From contig JAIIWC010000007.1 of the NCBI GenBank assembly GCA_022745215.1, positions 1 through 44,987 on the forward strand: a DNA stretch of 44,987 nt. The letters are read 5' to 3'. Of this stretch, positions 33,456-42,225 are shown piece by piece. The translations under genes were made by a program, and so were the position numbers. Every line of letters begins with the position of its first letter. Within the stretch, counting starts at the first letter, position 1. Under the pieces are notes generated by a model that was not told the DNA's origin, made no database searches, and was given only the letters and a program-made list of their open reading frames with translations. This DNA comes from Collinsella sp. Its GTDB lineage: Bacteria; Actinomycetota; Coriobacteriia; Coriobacteriales; Coriobacteriaceae.

Positions 33456-34688
33456 GTGGCCGTTACCGCGCTGTACGTGCACGTGCCGTTTTGCGCTCAA
33501 AAATGCCGCTATTGCGACTTTGACTCGCGCAGCTTTGCTCTGTGTGATTTGGATGCTGCGCTCGATTCCTATTTTGAGCAGCTGTATGCGCGCCTCGATT
33601 CCTTTGGCGACGCCGGGGCGCTTGCGCAGGTCCGCACGGTCTATATTGGCGGCGGCACGCCCTCACTGGCTGGGGAGCGCCTGGTGAAACTTGCCCGTCG
33701 TATCTCCATGTGGTGCAAGCCCGTTGAATTTACTTGCGAAGCCAATCCTGAGTCGCTGACCGCCGAGCTCGCCACCGCGCTTGCCGAGGCGGGTGTCACG
33801 CGCATCTCTCTGGGCGTGCAAACCCTCGACAATACCGAGCTGGCTGCTATTGGCCGCATTCACGATGCTAATCGCGCACTTGCGGCTATCGCGACGGTGA
33901 AGGACGCTGGCCTCGATGTGTCGTGCGACCTGATGTGCGGCCTTCTCGGGCAGACGGCCGCAAGCTGGCGGAGCACGCTCGATGGCGTGTTGGCGGCGGC
34001 GCCTCATCATGTGTCGGTCTACCCGCTCACGCTCGAGGAGGGTACGCCACTCTATCGTATGGCGTGCCGTGACGAGTCGCTCGAGCCCGACGAGGATTTT
34101 CAGGCTTCGTGCATGGACGCGGCGCGTGAGCGCCTGGGTACGGCCGGCTATCATCCGTATGAGGTGGCAAGCTACGCGCTCGACGGCCATGAGTGCGCCC
34201 ATAACATTGCCTACTGGACCGGACGGGGCTACCTGGGCCTGGGTCGTTCTGCCGCGGGCATGCTCGACGATGAGGATTTCGACCGTCTTGCAGGTTTGTT
34301 CCCCGGCGTGTCTTCTCGAGGCGATGCGTACCGCGTGCGTCTGGTGCAACGTGACGATGACGCGACGGCGTTCGAGGCCGAATATCTGTCGCAGCGCGAG
34401 GCTGTCGCCGAAGACTTGATGCTCGCCTGTCGCATGACGCGCGGTGTCGCGTCCGACCTGTTGGCTCGTGCAGCTTGCGTCATCCCAACGGGCGAGCTGA
34501 CAGCTGCCTGCGATCGCGCGCTCGAATTGGGTCTTGCCACTTGGGTGCCCGAGACGTTCTGGGGTCATGAGGGACCCTTCACTACGGCAGATGTCGTCGC
34601 GGGCCATGTTCGAGCTCGTCTGGCGCCGACCCATCTGGGCTGGCTCGATGGAAATGTTCTGTTCGAGCTGTTTTGGGATCTAGCTTAG
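33456..34688 (+). CDS. hemW: HemW-like radical SAM heme chaperone
   Basis: HemW binds heme and a [4Fe-4S] cluster; it was long mislabelled as oxygen-independent coproporphyrinogen oxidase (HemN). The 410-residue protein begins TALYVHVPFCAQKCRYCDFDS, with the CxxxCxxC motif and following CDF typical of HemW. VYIGGGTPSLAG, TCEANPESL and RISLGVQTLDN follow. The HemW C-terminal domain is present. The GTG start is two bases after the dus stop. Confidence 0.93.
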   Translation: MAVTALYVHVPFCAQKCRYCDFDSRSFALCDLDAALDSYFEQLYARLDSFGDAGALAQVRTVYIGGGTPSLAGERLVKLARRISMWCKPVEFTCEANPESLTAELATALAEAGVTRISLGVQTLDNTELAAIGRIHDANRALAAIATVKDAGLDVSCDLMCGLLGQTAASWRSTLDGVLAAAPHHVSVYPLTLEEGTPLYRMACRDESLEPDEDFQASCMDAARERLGTAGYHPYEVASYALDGHECAHNIAYWTGRGYLGLGRSAAGMLDDEDFDRLAGLFPGVSSRGDAYRVRLVQRDDDATAFEAEYLSQREAVAEDLMLACRMTRGVASDLLARAACVIPTGELTAACDRALELGLATWVPETFWGHEGPFTTADVVAGHVRARLAPTHLGWLDGNVLFELFWDLA

Positions 34689-34698
34689 GCCGCTCGGG

Positions 34699-34704
34699 TA
34701 GAAT
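34699..34704 (+). promoter_or_regulatory. Candidate -10 before the membrane DnaJ-like gene
   Basis: TAGAAT stands in CCGCTCGGGTAGAATTACC, which closely resembles the sequence around the lepA -10 (CCGCTCGGGTAAGATAGTCC). The -35 is poor. Confidence 0.3.
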
Positions 34705-34746
34705 TACCGGAATATATACGCTGCTGTGAGCAGGAGGTTGCCGCGC

Positions 34747-35850
34747 ATGGCGACGATGAACGAAAAAGATTACTACGAGATTCTGGGTGTCTCAAAGGAC
34801 GCCACCTCGCGTGATATTCAAAAGGCCTTCCAGCAAAAGGCCCGTAAGCTCCATCCGGACGTCAATAAAGAGCCGGATGCCGAGGAAAAGTTTAAAGAGG
34901 TTTCCGAGGCCTACGCCGTGCTTTCGGATGAGCAAAAACGTGCGCGCTACGACGCCATGCGTTCTGGCAATCCCTTTGCCGGTGCTCCTACGGCTTCGCC
35001 CTATGGTGGCGGCTACGCCGGCAGCACGGGCTATGGCAATCCCTTTGAGGGCGGCTTTCCCTTTGGTGGCGCCTGGGGCCAGCAGCGTCGCGGCCAGGCT
35101 GCCTACAATCCCGAGAACGGCGCCAACGTGGTCGTCGATATCAGACTCGACGCCAAGGAGGCCAAGGGCGGTGCCCGCAAGACCGTCCGCTACACGCGCT
35201 TCGATTCCTGTGGTCACTGCGGCGGCTCGGGCTCTATTTCGTCCGAGCATGCACATACCTGCCCGAGCTGCGGTGGCCGCGGCCACATCGACGTCGACCT
35301 GTCCTTCCTGTTTGGTGCGGGCACGTTCCAGTCGGTCTGCCCCGAGTGCGGCGGTTCCGGTAAGGTCGTGGCCGACCCCTGCCCCGATTGCGGTGGCAGC
35401 GGGCGAACCCGTGTGACCTCCGAGCAGACGATTGAGTTTCCTGCCGGCACGCACGATGGCGACGAGGTCCGCATTAGCGGCATGGGCCATGCTGGCACTA
35501 ACGGTGCCGCGGGCGGCGACCTGGTCGGCCGCGCCCATGTTGAGGCCGAGCGCTTGGAAGGCAAGGCCCGTACTGGCTTTTACCTGATGGGCATTGTGGC
35601 GCCGTTTTTGGTGCTGTCGGCCATCTCGGGCGTGTTCTCGGCCTTTGCCGTGATGTGCTTTATTCCGTTTACCATGGGCCTGTTCATGGTGCTTTCGGAC
35701 GGTGTGCTTCATCGCAGCCTGCTGTGGTGGAAGCGCGGTGCGATGCAGTTTGCCAACGGTTTTGCCAACGGCTTCATGTTCGCGCTCGTGTCGGTTTGGT
35801 TCGCGAGCTGCTCGCAACGGGCCATGCTTTCGCCGTATCAAATGCAATAA
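34747..35850 (+). CDS. DnaJ-like protein with C-terminal membrane segments
   Basis: The 367-residue product starts with a complete J domain (DYYEILGVSKDATSRDIQKA, HPD in KLHPDVNKEPD), then a Gly/Phe/Tyr-rich linker. A zinc domain follows with all four CxxCxGxG repeats (CGHCGGSG, CPSCGGRG, CPECGGSG, CPDCGGSG), then the start of the substrate-binding domain (IEFPAGTHDGDEVRISGMG). Instead of the rest of that domain it has about 95 residues with two or three hydrophobic helices (FYLMGIVAPFLVLSAISGVF, AFAVMCFIPFTMGLFMVL, FMFALVSVWFASC). A membrane-anchored DnaK co-chaperone is inferred. AGGAGG lies 9 nt before the ATG. No frameshift is seen; the next gene is a standard dnaJ. Confidence 0.85.
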   Translation: MATMNEKDYYEILGVSKDATSRDIQKAFQQKARKLHPDVNKEPDAEEKFKEVSEAYAVLSDEQKRARYDAMRSGNPFAGAPTASPYGGGYAGSTGYGNPFEGGFPFGGAWGQQRRGQAAYNPENGANVVVDIRLDAKEAKGGARKTVRYTRFDSCGHCGGSGSISSEHAHTCPSCGGRGHIDVDLSFLFGAGTFQSVCPECGGSGKVVADPCPDCGGSGRTRVTSEQTIEFPAGTHDGDEVRISGMGHAGTNGAAGGDLVGRAHVEAERLEGKARTGFYLMGIVAPFLVLSAISGVFSAFAVMCFIPFTMGLFMVLSDGVLHRSLLWWKRGAMQFANGFANGFMFALVSVWFASCSQRAMLSPYQMQ

Positions 35851-35931
35851 CATCAAACCCTCTGTTTGCGGTCGGCCCAGCTTGGGTATAGGACGCACTG
35901 TGACAATAATGAAAGTCGGAAGGATTCGGTC

Positions 35932-37080
35932 GTGTCGGAAAATAGGGATTACTACGAGGTGCTTGGCGTCGACAGGGATGCCGACGCGCGGACGATTAAG
36001 CGTGCGTTTTTAAAGAAGGCCCGTACCGTACATCCGGATGTTTCGGACGATCCCGAGGCCGAGGCCAAGTTCAAGGAGCTCAACGAGGCCTATTCCGTTC
36101 TTTCCGATGAGCAGAAGCGTGCTAACTACGACCGTTACGGCACTGCCGACGGCCCTGGTGGTTCGGGCTACGTCGATATCAACGATATCTTTGGTGGCAT
36201 GGGCATGGACGACTTGTTCTCGTCGTTCTTTGGCGGTGGCGCCGGTGGTGGTGCCCGCAGCCGTCGTGAGCGTCGTCGTGGACGTGACATGGCCATCTCG
36301 CTTTCGGTGACGCTCGAGGAGGCGGCGCTCGGCTGCAAAAAGATGATCAGCTATGACCGCCTTGCTCCTTGCGAGGACTGCAATGGCACCGGTAGGGCCG
36401 AGGGTGCACAGGAAAAGCAGTGCAGTCGCTGCCACGGTACGGGCTACGTCACGACGGTTCAGCGATCGTTTTTGGGCCAGGTTCAGTCTTCCTCGCCTTG
36501 CCCCGACTGCCATGGCGAGGGCACGGTTATCGACCATCCCTGCGAGACCTGCGACGGTCAGGGCCGCACGCCTTCGCACGAAAAGATCGACATCGATATT
36601 CCCGCCGGCGTTTCGACCGGTCGCCAGCTGCGTGTGAGCGGCTTTGGCGAGGCCGGCCTTCGCGGCGAGCCTTCGGGCGACTTGATTGTCAACGTGCGCG
36701 TTGCCGACCATGAGCGCTTTAAGCGCAACGGTGACGACCTGTACCTGGTGAGCGATATCTCGATTGCGCAGGCTGCGCTCGGCTGCGAGATCGAGGTCGA
36801 GGGCATTATGCCCGACGAGGTCGTTAAGGTGACGGTTCCCGCCGGCGCCCAGTACGGCGACACCGTGAGCGTCAATAATTACGGCATGCCGCGCATTGGC
36901 GGTGGCGGTTCGCGTGGCCGCCTGATCGTGCAACTGCGCGTGGTCGTTCCCACCAATCTTTCCAATAAGCAACGCGAGCTGCTCCGTGCTTTTGCCGATG
37001 AGATGGGCGATGACGTCGCTTCCGGTAAGAAGTCGGTGACCGACCGTATCAAGAGTGCCCTCGACGATATCCTCGATTAA
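35932..37080 (+). CDS. dnaJ: Chaperone protein DnaJ
   Basis: A full-length type I DnaJ of 382 aa that stimulates the DnaK ATPase. The J domain is DYYEVLGVDRDADARTIKRA with HPD in RTVHPDVSDD. A Gly/Phe linker with DIFGGMGMDDLFSSFFGGG, four zinc motifs (CEDCNGTG, CSRCHGTG, CPDCHGEG, CETCDGQG), both beta-sandwich domains and the dimerisation tail follow. The GTG at 35932 lies 7 nt after GGAAGGA. dnaK, grpE and hrcA are not adjacent, so this pair of dnaJ genes is separate from any dnaK operon. Confidence 0.94.
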   Translation: MSENRDYYEVLGVDRDADARTIKRAFLKKARTVHPDVSDDPEAEAKFKELNEAYSVLSDEQKRANYDRYGTADGPGGSGYVDINDIFGGMGMDDLFSSFFGGGAGGGARSRRERRRGRDMAISLSVTLEEAALGCKKMISYDRLAPCEDCNGTGRAEGAQEKQCSRCHGTGYVTTVQRSFLGQVQSSSPCPDCHGEGTVIDHPCETCDGQGRTPSHEKIDIDIPAGVSTGRQLRVSGFGEAGLRGEPSGDLIVNVRVADHERFKRNGDDLYLVSDISIAQAALGCEIEVEGIMPDEVVKVTVPAGAQYGDTVSVNNYGMPRIGGGGSRGRLIVQLRVVVPTNLSNKQRELLRAFADEMGDDVASGKKSVTDRIKSALDDILD

Positions 37081-37089
37081 GGAGCCCGC

Positions 37090-38382
37090 GTGCTCGCACC
37101 CCATATTTCCGTCGTCAACCTCGGCTGCCGTGTCAACCGGGTTGAGTCTGACCGTATCACTGCTGATCTTATGCGCCTGGGCTTTGCTATGGTGGAGCCC
37201 CACGATGCCGATCTGATCGTCATTAACACCTGTGCCGTTACTGGCGAGGCCGAGGCCAAGACCCGTAAGGCCGTCCGTCATGCGCTGGCCCATCCAAACG
37301 AGCCCTATGTGGTCGTGACCGGATGCGTGGTCAATTTGCATCCCGAGGAGCTGTTGGAGCTTTCGGATCGCGTGATTGCCGAGCCGTCTAAGATCGATGT
37401 CGCCGAACGTGTCTGCGATGTGCTGGGCGTTGAGTCCGATAGCGTTCCCGCCTGCAGCGATGGTGACGTGGTCGATGCGCTCGGTCGTTCGCGGCTGGGC
37501 GTGAAGATCCAGGATGGCTGCAACCACCGTTGCACCTATTGCATCGTGTGGAAGGCCCGCGGCCCCGAGCGTTCCGTGCCCGTCGAGTCCGTGCTTGAGC
37601 AAGTTCGCGAGGCCCAGGAGGCCGGCGTGCCCGAGGTGGTGCTGACCGGTGTGAACCTGGGTGCCTACGATGGCAAGAGCGCGACCGACGAGCATGTCGA
37701 AATCGATGAGCTGCTCGAGGCCATCATGGAGCGCACGACTATTGCGCATGTGCGCATTTCCTCGGTCGAACCCATGGATATCTCTGAGCGCCTGCTTAAG
37801 GTTATGGCGCGCTATCCGCAGCGTATTGCCCCGTTTTTGCACCTGCCCGTGCAGTCCGGCTGTACGGCGACGCTGCATCGCATGGGTCGTCCCTATAGTG
37901 CCGAGGCTTTTGAGGACACGGTGCGCATGATTCGCGCCATCCTGCCGCAGGCGTCTCTTTCGTGCGACGTCATCGTCGGTTTTCCTGGTGAGACGGACGA
38001 GGAGTTCGAGGAGTCGCTGGCGCTGTGCCGCCGCGTGGGGTTCTCGCGTATGCACGTGTTCCGCTACAGCAAGCGTCCCGGTACCCTTGCTGCCGACATG
38101 CCCGACCAGGTGCCGTCCGAGGTTATGGCCGAGCGCAGCCGCCGTATGCGAGACGCGGCGCAGGAGCTCGCTATTGCCGATGCTCGTCGTCGCGTGGGCA
38201 CTGTCGAGCGTGCCGTGCTCGAGTATGGTGACAACCTGACGCTCGGTTCGTTCCATCATGCCCGTCTTGACGATACCTGTGGACTTACAGCCCCGTGCCT
38301 GCTCGATGTTGCTATCATCGGAGTCGATGATTCCGGCTTGGTCCATGCGCGCAGGGAGGTCCATGGAAGCCTCGAAGATTAG
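37090..38382 (+). CDS. mtaB: MtaB-type tRNA t6A37 methylthiotransferase
   Basis: A radical SAM methylthiotransferase that converts t6A37 to ms2t6A37 in tRNAs reading ANN codons. The N-terminal domain holds three cluster cysteines (VNLGCRVNRVES, VINTCAVTGEAE, VVTGCVV). The radical SAM motif is DGCNHRCTYCIV, followed by LTGVNLGAYDG and a TRAM-like tail. HLPVQSGCTATLHRMGR and DVIVGFPGETDEEFE are typical. Length is 430 aa. The assignment to MtaB rather than MiaB or RimO rests on overall pattern. GGAG lies 5 nt before the GTG. Confidence 0.9.
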   Translation: MLAPHISVVNLGCRVNRVESDRITADLMRLGFAMVEPHDADLIVINTCAVTGEAEAKTRKAVRHALAHPNEPYVVVTGCVVNLHPEELLELSDRVIAEPSKIDVAERVCDVLGVESDSVPACSDGDVVDALGRSRLGVKIQDGCNHRCTYCIVWKARGPERSVPVESVLEQVREAQEAGVPEVVLTGVNLGAYDGKSATDEHVEIDELLEAIMERTTIAHVRISSVEPMDISERLLKVMARYPQRIAPFLHLPVQSGCTATLHRMGRPYSAEAFEDTVRMIRAILPQASLSCDVIVGFPGETDEEFEESLALCRRVGFSRMHVFRYSKRPGTLAADMPDQVPSEVMAERSRRMRDAAQELAIADARRRVGTVERAVLEYGDNLTLGSFHHARLDDTCGLTAPCLLDVAIIGVDDSGLVHARREVHGSLED

Positions 38383-39349
38383 ACTTACCGTTCCCGAGGG
38401 AATTGATCCCTCGCGCGTTTTGGGTGCCGGCGACGGCGTCCTTCGTGCGCTCGAGAGCTTGGTTCGCGCTCACGTGGTCGCCCGTGGCGATAGCATCTCC
38501 GTGAGCGGCGACCCGGACGAGGTCGAGCTCGTGGCTCGCTTTTTCGAATATGCTTTTCGCGAGGCGGCGGCCGGTCGTACCCTGTCTGCCGACGATGTCT
38601 CGCGTTGCTTGGCCGTCTTGCGCGACGGCGAGCATGAGGCCACATCGCTTCGCGATGACGTGCTGCTTTCATACCGCGGTCGCGTCATTCGTCCCAAGAC
38701 GCTCGGGCAAAAACGTTATGTGGATGCCATTCGCTCGCATACCATCACCTTTGGCTTGGGTCCTGCCGGTACCGGTAAGACTTATCTGGCCATGGCGCTC
38801 GCCGTTGCCGCGCTCAAGCGCCATGAGGTGGGCCGTTTGATCTTGACGCGTCCGGTTGTCGAAGCAGGGGAGAACCTGGGCTTTTTGCCCGGTACCCTCG
38901 AGGAAAAGATTGATCCGTACATGCGTCCGCTCTACGACGCCCTTTTTGACATGATGGATCGCGAGCGCACCGATGAGCTTATGGAGCGCGGCGTGATCGA
39001 GATCGCCCCGCTTGCCTATATGCGCGGTCGTACGCTGAGCGATGCCTTCGTGGTGCTCGACGAGGCCCAAAATACCACGCCCGAGCAGATGAAGATGTTC
39101 CTGACGCGCCTGGGCTTTAACTCCAAGTTCGTGATTACCGGCGACCTCAGCCAGCGCGACCTGGTGGGTCGTCGTGGCGGCTTGGCGGATGTCGAGAAGA
39201 TTTTGAGCCGTGTCGACGATGTGGCGTTTGCACACCTGGAGCGCGCCGACGTGGTGCGCCATGCCCTGGTGGGTCGTATCGTCGAGGCATACGATGCTTA
39301 TGATGACGTGCGTGAGCAGCGCTCGCGCGACCGAAAGGAGTCCCGTTGA
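38363..39349 (+). CDS. phoH: PhoH-like ATPase
   Basis: A cytosolic P-loop ATPase related to helicase cores, often next to ybeY and probably involved in RNA metabolism. The 328 residues include an N-terminal KH-like segment and the Walker A motif GLGPAGTGKTYLAMA. RPVVEAGENLGFLPGTLEEK, the Walker B motif FVVLDEAQNTTPEQM, and VITGDLSQRDL follow. The ATG at 38363 is only 3 nt after GGGAGG; the in-frame ATG at 38345 is an alternative. It overlaps mtaB by 20 nt. Confidence 0.94.
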   Translation: MEASKIRLTVPEGIDPSRVLGAGDGVLRALESLVRAHVVARGDSISVSGDPDEVELVARFFEYAFREAAAGRTLSADDVSRCLAVLRDGEHEATSLRDDVLLSYRGRVIRPKTLGQKRYVDAIRSHTITFGLGPAGTGKTYLAMALAVAALKRHEVGRLILTRPVVEAGENLGFLPGTLEEKIDPYMRPLYDALFDMMDRERTDELMERGVIEIAPLAYMRGRTLSDAFVVLDEAQNTTPEQMKMFLTRLGFNSKFVITGDLSQRDLVGRRGGLADVEKILSRVDDVAFAHLERADVVRHALVGRIVEAYDAYDDVREQRSRDRKESR

Positions 39350-39855
39350 GTGTATTGATCAGCAACGATGCCGAGCTCGATACGCTGCTCGACGCGCAGG
39401 AGGTGGAGCACATCTGCGAGGTTGTGCTTGCCGCCGAGGGCGTTGAGCGTGAAGTCGAGATCTCCCTTTCGTATGTCGACGAGGACGAGATGCACGAGCT
39501 CAACCACGAGTGGCGTGGCATCGACCGCACCACCGATGTGCTCTCGTTTGAATGCGACTCGGCCTTTGACGAGGATATTCCCGCCGACGAGACGCTCGAG
39601 CTCGGCGATATCATCTTGGCCCCGCAGGTCATTGCCCGTCAGGCCCCCGGCTTTGGCAATAGCCCTGCCGACGAGTGCCGCCTGATGTTCGTACACGGCA
39701 TGCTGCACCTGCTGGGGTATGACCATATCGAGGACGACGAGGCCGAGGTCATGGAGGCCCGCGAGGACGCTATCCTGCGCGATCTGGCGCTCGAGCGCGG
39801 CGAGGACCCCAAACTCGTTCACGTCGGCCCCATCACCAATCATGCCCACGACTAG
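39346..39855 (+). CDS. ybeY: YbeY endoribonuclease
   Basis: YbeY is a zinc-dependent single-strand RNase needed for 16S rRNA 3' maturation and ribosome quality control. The diagnostic HGMLHLLGYDH (three metal-binding His) is near residue 121; YVDEDEMHELNHEWRGIDRT and TDVLSFE are also conserved. Length is 169 aa. The TTG start overlaps the phoH stop (TTGA), with GAAAGGAG 5 nt upstream. The series phoH-ybeY-dgkA-era is widespread. Confidence 0.96.
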   Translation: MSVLISNDAELDTLLDAQEVEHICEVVLAAEGVEREVEISLSYVDEDEMHELNHEWRGIDRTTDVLSFECDSAFDEDIPADETLELGDIILAPQVIARQAPGFGNSPADECRLMFVHGMLHLLGYDHIEDDEAEVMEAREDAILRDLALERGEDPKLVHVGPITNHAHD

Positions 39856-39864
39856 GAGCCGTTT

Positions 39865-40242
39865 ATGATTCCCGGATCGAACAAGGACCATCCGTCCTTT
39901 TTAAAGTCGTTCTCATACGCCATGGAGGGCTTCGTCACCGCCGTCAAGACCGAGCGCAACATTAAGGTCATGCTCGTGGCAGGCGTGTGCACCGTCATTG
40001 CCGGCTGCATCGTGGGGCTCGATATTGCCGAGTGGGCCACGATTATCATCTGCTGCGGCCTGGTGATTCACGGCGAGCTGTGCAATACCGCCATGGAGGC
40101 CATCGTCGACCTGGCGACCCAAGAGCTCCATCCGCTGGCAAAGCGTGCGAAGGACATCGCCGCCGCCTCGGTATACGTTCTTTCCATTACCGCCGCGATC
40201 GTGGGCTTGCTTGTCTTTGCCCACGCGCTCGACTTTATTTAG
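39865..40242 (+). CDS. dgkA: Diacylglycerol/undecaprenol kinase family protein
   Basis: A small membrane kinase of 125 aa with three hydrophobic helices (VMLVAGVCTVIAGCIVGL, WATIIICCGLVIHG, ASVYVLSITAAIVGLLVF). The active-site motif is ELCNTAMEAIVDL, close to the family ExxNTAIEAxVDL, with RAKDIAAASV after it. Gram-positive relatives phosphorylate undecaprenol, which would link it to the UppS product; the exact substrate is inferred. GGAG precedes the ATG by 5 nt. Confidence 0.92.
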   Translation: MIPGSNKDHPSFLKSFSYAMEGFVTAVKTERNIKVMLVAGVCTVIAGCIVGLDIAEWATIIICCGLVIHGELCNTAMEAIVDLATQELHPLAKRAKDIAAASVYVLSITAAIVGLLVFAHALDFI

Positions 40243-40254
40243 AAAGGGATTCCC

Positions 40255-41322
40255 ATGTCCGACAATATGCAGCCTATCGATGAAATTTTGGACGACGAGT
40301 CCCCGGATGCTAAGGCGACCGAGGCCTATGAGGAAGTCGAGGAGTTCGACCCGTTTGAGGGCATGAGCGACGAGGAACTCGACGCCCTGTGCGACGAGGA
40401 CGACAGCCTCGCGGGCTTTGGCGACGTTGAGTCCGGTTTCCGCAGTGGCTTCGTGGCCTTGGTCGGCCGCCCCAACGCCGGTAAGTCAACGCTGCTCAAC
40501 GCCTGCTATGGCAAAAAGGTCGCCATCACCTCGCCGGTGGCCCAGACGACCCGCCGCCGCATGCGCGCCGTCGTCAACCGCCCCGGCTACCAGCTGGTCT
40601 TTGTCGATACCCCGGGTATCCACAAGCCCAAGGACGGTCTAGGGTCCGAGCTCAATAAAAGTGCGCTGTTCGAGCTGAACGATGTCGATGTTGTCGCGTT
40701 TTTGATTGATGCCACCAAGCCGATCGGCAGGGGAGACGCCTGGGTTGCCGAGCGCGTTAAGAACGCCCGTTCCAAGAAGGTCCTGGTGCTTACCAAGGCC
40801 GATGAGGCCGACCCCGCACAGGTCATGGAGCAGCTTAAGGCTGCCCACGAGCTCATGGAATATGACGACGAGATCGTGACGTCGTCGGTCAAGAACTTCA
40901 ACGTCGATGCCTTCATCGAGACCGTTGCGCACTTTTTGCCCGAGGGTCCGCGTTGGTTCCCCGAGGACATGGGTACCGACGCTTCCGATGAGACGCTCGT
41001 TGCCGAGTTTGTGCGCGAGAAGGTCTTGCGCCGCACCCGTGATGAGATCCCGCACTCCGTGGGCGTGATTTGCGATGCGCTCGAGCAGACCAAGAAGGTG
41101 CTGCGCGTGCACGCCACCATTTACGTCGAGCGCGAGGGCCAAAAGGGCATCATCATCGGCAAGGGCGGCGAGATGATCAAACATATCGGCATCGACGCCC
41201 GTCGCGACCTTGAGCGCATCTTTGGCACCCAGGTCTTTTTGGAGCTGGACGTGAAGGTCAAGGCCGGCTGGCGTGACGACGAGGCCCAGATTCGCCGCTT
41301 TGGCTATAACGCCGAGGATTAG
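40255..41322 (+). CDS. era: GTPase Era with an acidic N-terminal extension
   Basis: Era binds the 3' end of 16S rRNA during 30S assembly. The G1 motif is ALVGRPNAGKSTLLN, with QTTRRR, DTPGIHKPKDGLG, and the TKAD G4 motif. The KH domain has KGIIIGKGGEMIKHIG. The product is 355 aa rather than the usual 295-305, because about 62 residues precede the core; of these, 24 are Asp or Glu and only one is Lys. GAAAGGGA precedes the ATG, and no better internal start is seen, so the extension seems real. Confidence 0.95.
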   Translation: MSDNMQPIDEILDDESPDAKATEAYEEVEEFDPFEGMSDEELDALCDEDDSLAGFGDVESGFRSGFVALVGRPNAGKSTLLNACYGKKVAITSPVAQTTRRRMRAVVNRPGYQLVFVDTPGIHKPKDGLGSELNKSALFELNDVDVVAFLIDATKPIGRGDAWVAERVKNARSKKVLVLTKADEADPAQVMEQLKAAHELMEYDDEIVTSSVKNFNVDAFIETVAHFLPEGPRWFPEDMGTDASDETLVAEFVREKVLRRTRDEIPHSVGVICDALEQTKKVLRVHATIYVEREGQKGIIIGKGGEMIKHIGIDARRDLERIFGTQVFLELDVKVKAGWRDDEAQIRRFGYNAED

Positions 41323-41337
41323 GGACACGCGGCGCGA

Positions 41338-42087
41338 ATGGCAGGTTCTCGTACATATCGCACGAAAGTGATCGTGCTCGATAAGACGAAGCTCAAAGAG
41401 ACGGACCTGATCCTGACGATGCTTGACGAGCGGGGTCGGCAGGTTCGTGCCGTGGCAAAGGGCGCCCGCAAACCCGGCGGACGCCTGGCTGCGCGCTGCG
41501 AGATGTTCTGTACCGTTGATCTGCTGCTTGCGCATGGACGGTCGCTCGACGTGGTTTCCCAGGCCGAGCTTATGGAGGCGCCGCTCGGCGCTGCTCCCGA
41601 TTACGAGATGACATGCGCCGCAAGCGCGATCGCCGAGGTCGCGCGCGTGTGCTCGTTCGAGGACGCCGAGGACCCGTTTACCTTTGCCATCACGCAGCGA
41701 GCGCTTGCCTTGGTGGGCAGCGGGCTCGACGCGGCGCATATGGATCTACTTGTGGCGGCATATGTCTTTAAGCTGCTGTCCCACGTTGGCTACCGACCCG
41801 ATTTTTCGGCCTGCGTGCTGTGCGGAGACCCCATGTTGTCGTATTTTTCGCCCCAGGCGGGCGGTCTCATGTGCGGGTCGTGTGCGTCGAGCGTTCCGGG
41901 TGCCGAGCTGGTGTCGACCGGTGAGGTCGCATGGCTGCGCGCCCTCATGTCCATGACCTTCGATGCGCTTATGGCCGAGAGGGTCGACCCCCATACCGCT
42001 GCCTTTTTGCTGGGGCTTTCGCACGTGTGGGCTGCGACGCACACCGATCAACGTCTCCGTGCGATGGAATTCATGTTGGGTCGGTGA
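41338..42087 (+). CDS. recO: DNA repair protein RecO
   Basis: RecO anneals DNA strands and loads RecA with RecF and RecR. The OB-fold N-terminus reads TYRTKVIVLDKTKLKETDLI with VRAVAKGARKPGGRLAARCE. The zinc finger is CVLCGD (about residue 160) with CGSCAS after it. Length is 249 aa. The ATG lies 15 nt after the era stop; the AGGGA before it is distant and weak. The order era-recO is typical. Confidence 0.93.
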   Translation: MAGSRTYRTKVIVLDKTKLKETDLILTMLDERGRQVRAVAKGARKPGGRLAARCEMFCTVDLLLAHGRSLDVVSQAELMEAPLGAAPDYEMTCAASAIAEVARVCSFEDAEDPFTFAITQRALALVGSGLDAAHMDLLVAAYVFKLLSHVGYRPDFSACVLCGDPMLSYFSPQAGGLMCGSCASSVPGAELVSTGEVAWLRALMSMTFDALMAERVDPHTAAFLLGLSHVWAATHTDQRLRAMEFMLGR

Positions 42088-42111
42088 TGATGCGCAGGCG
42101 CGGGCCGCTTG

Positions 42112-42120
42112 TGGTAAAAT
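42112..42120 (+). promoter_or_regulatory. Predicted rpsO promoter, extended -10
   Basis: TGGTAAAAT, giving a leader of about 100 nt. In the leader CCTCG (near 42137) can pair with CGAGG (near 42178), and GTCGCC with GGCGAC (42190-42205) forms a tight hairpin just before the ribosome-binding site. This could be an S15-responsive leader; that is inference. Confidence 0.42.
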
Positions 42121-42225
42121 ACCGACCTGTTGGTACCTCGACCTTGGATGCTCGCTCCACCGGCGGCTTCCCAGTCCGAGGCGAATAGCGTCGCCCACGG
42201 GCGACAAGAAACGAAAGGTGAAACA

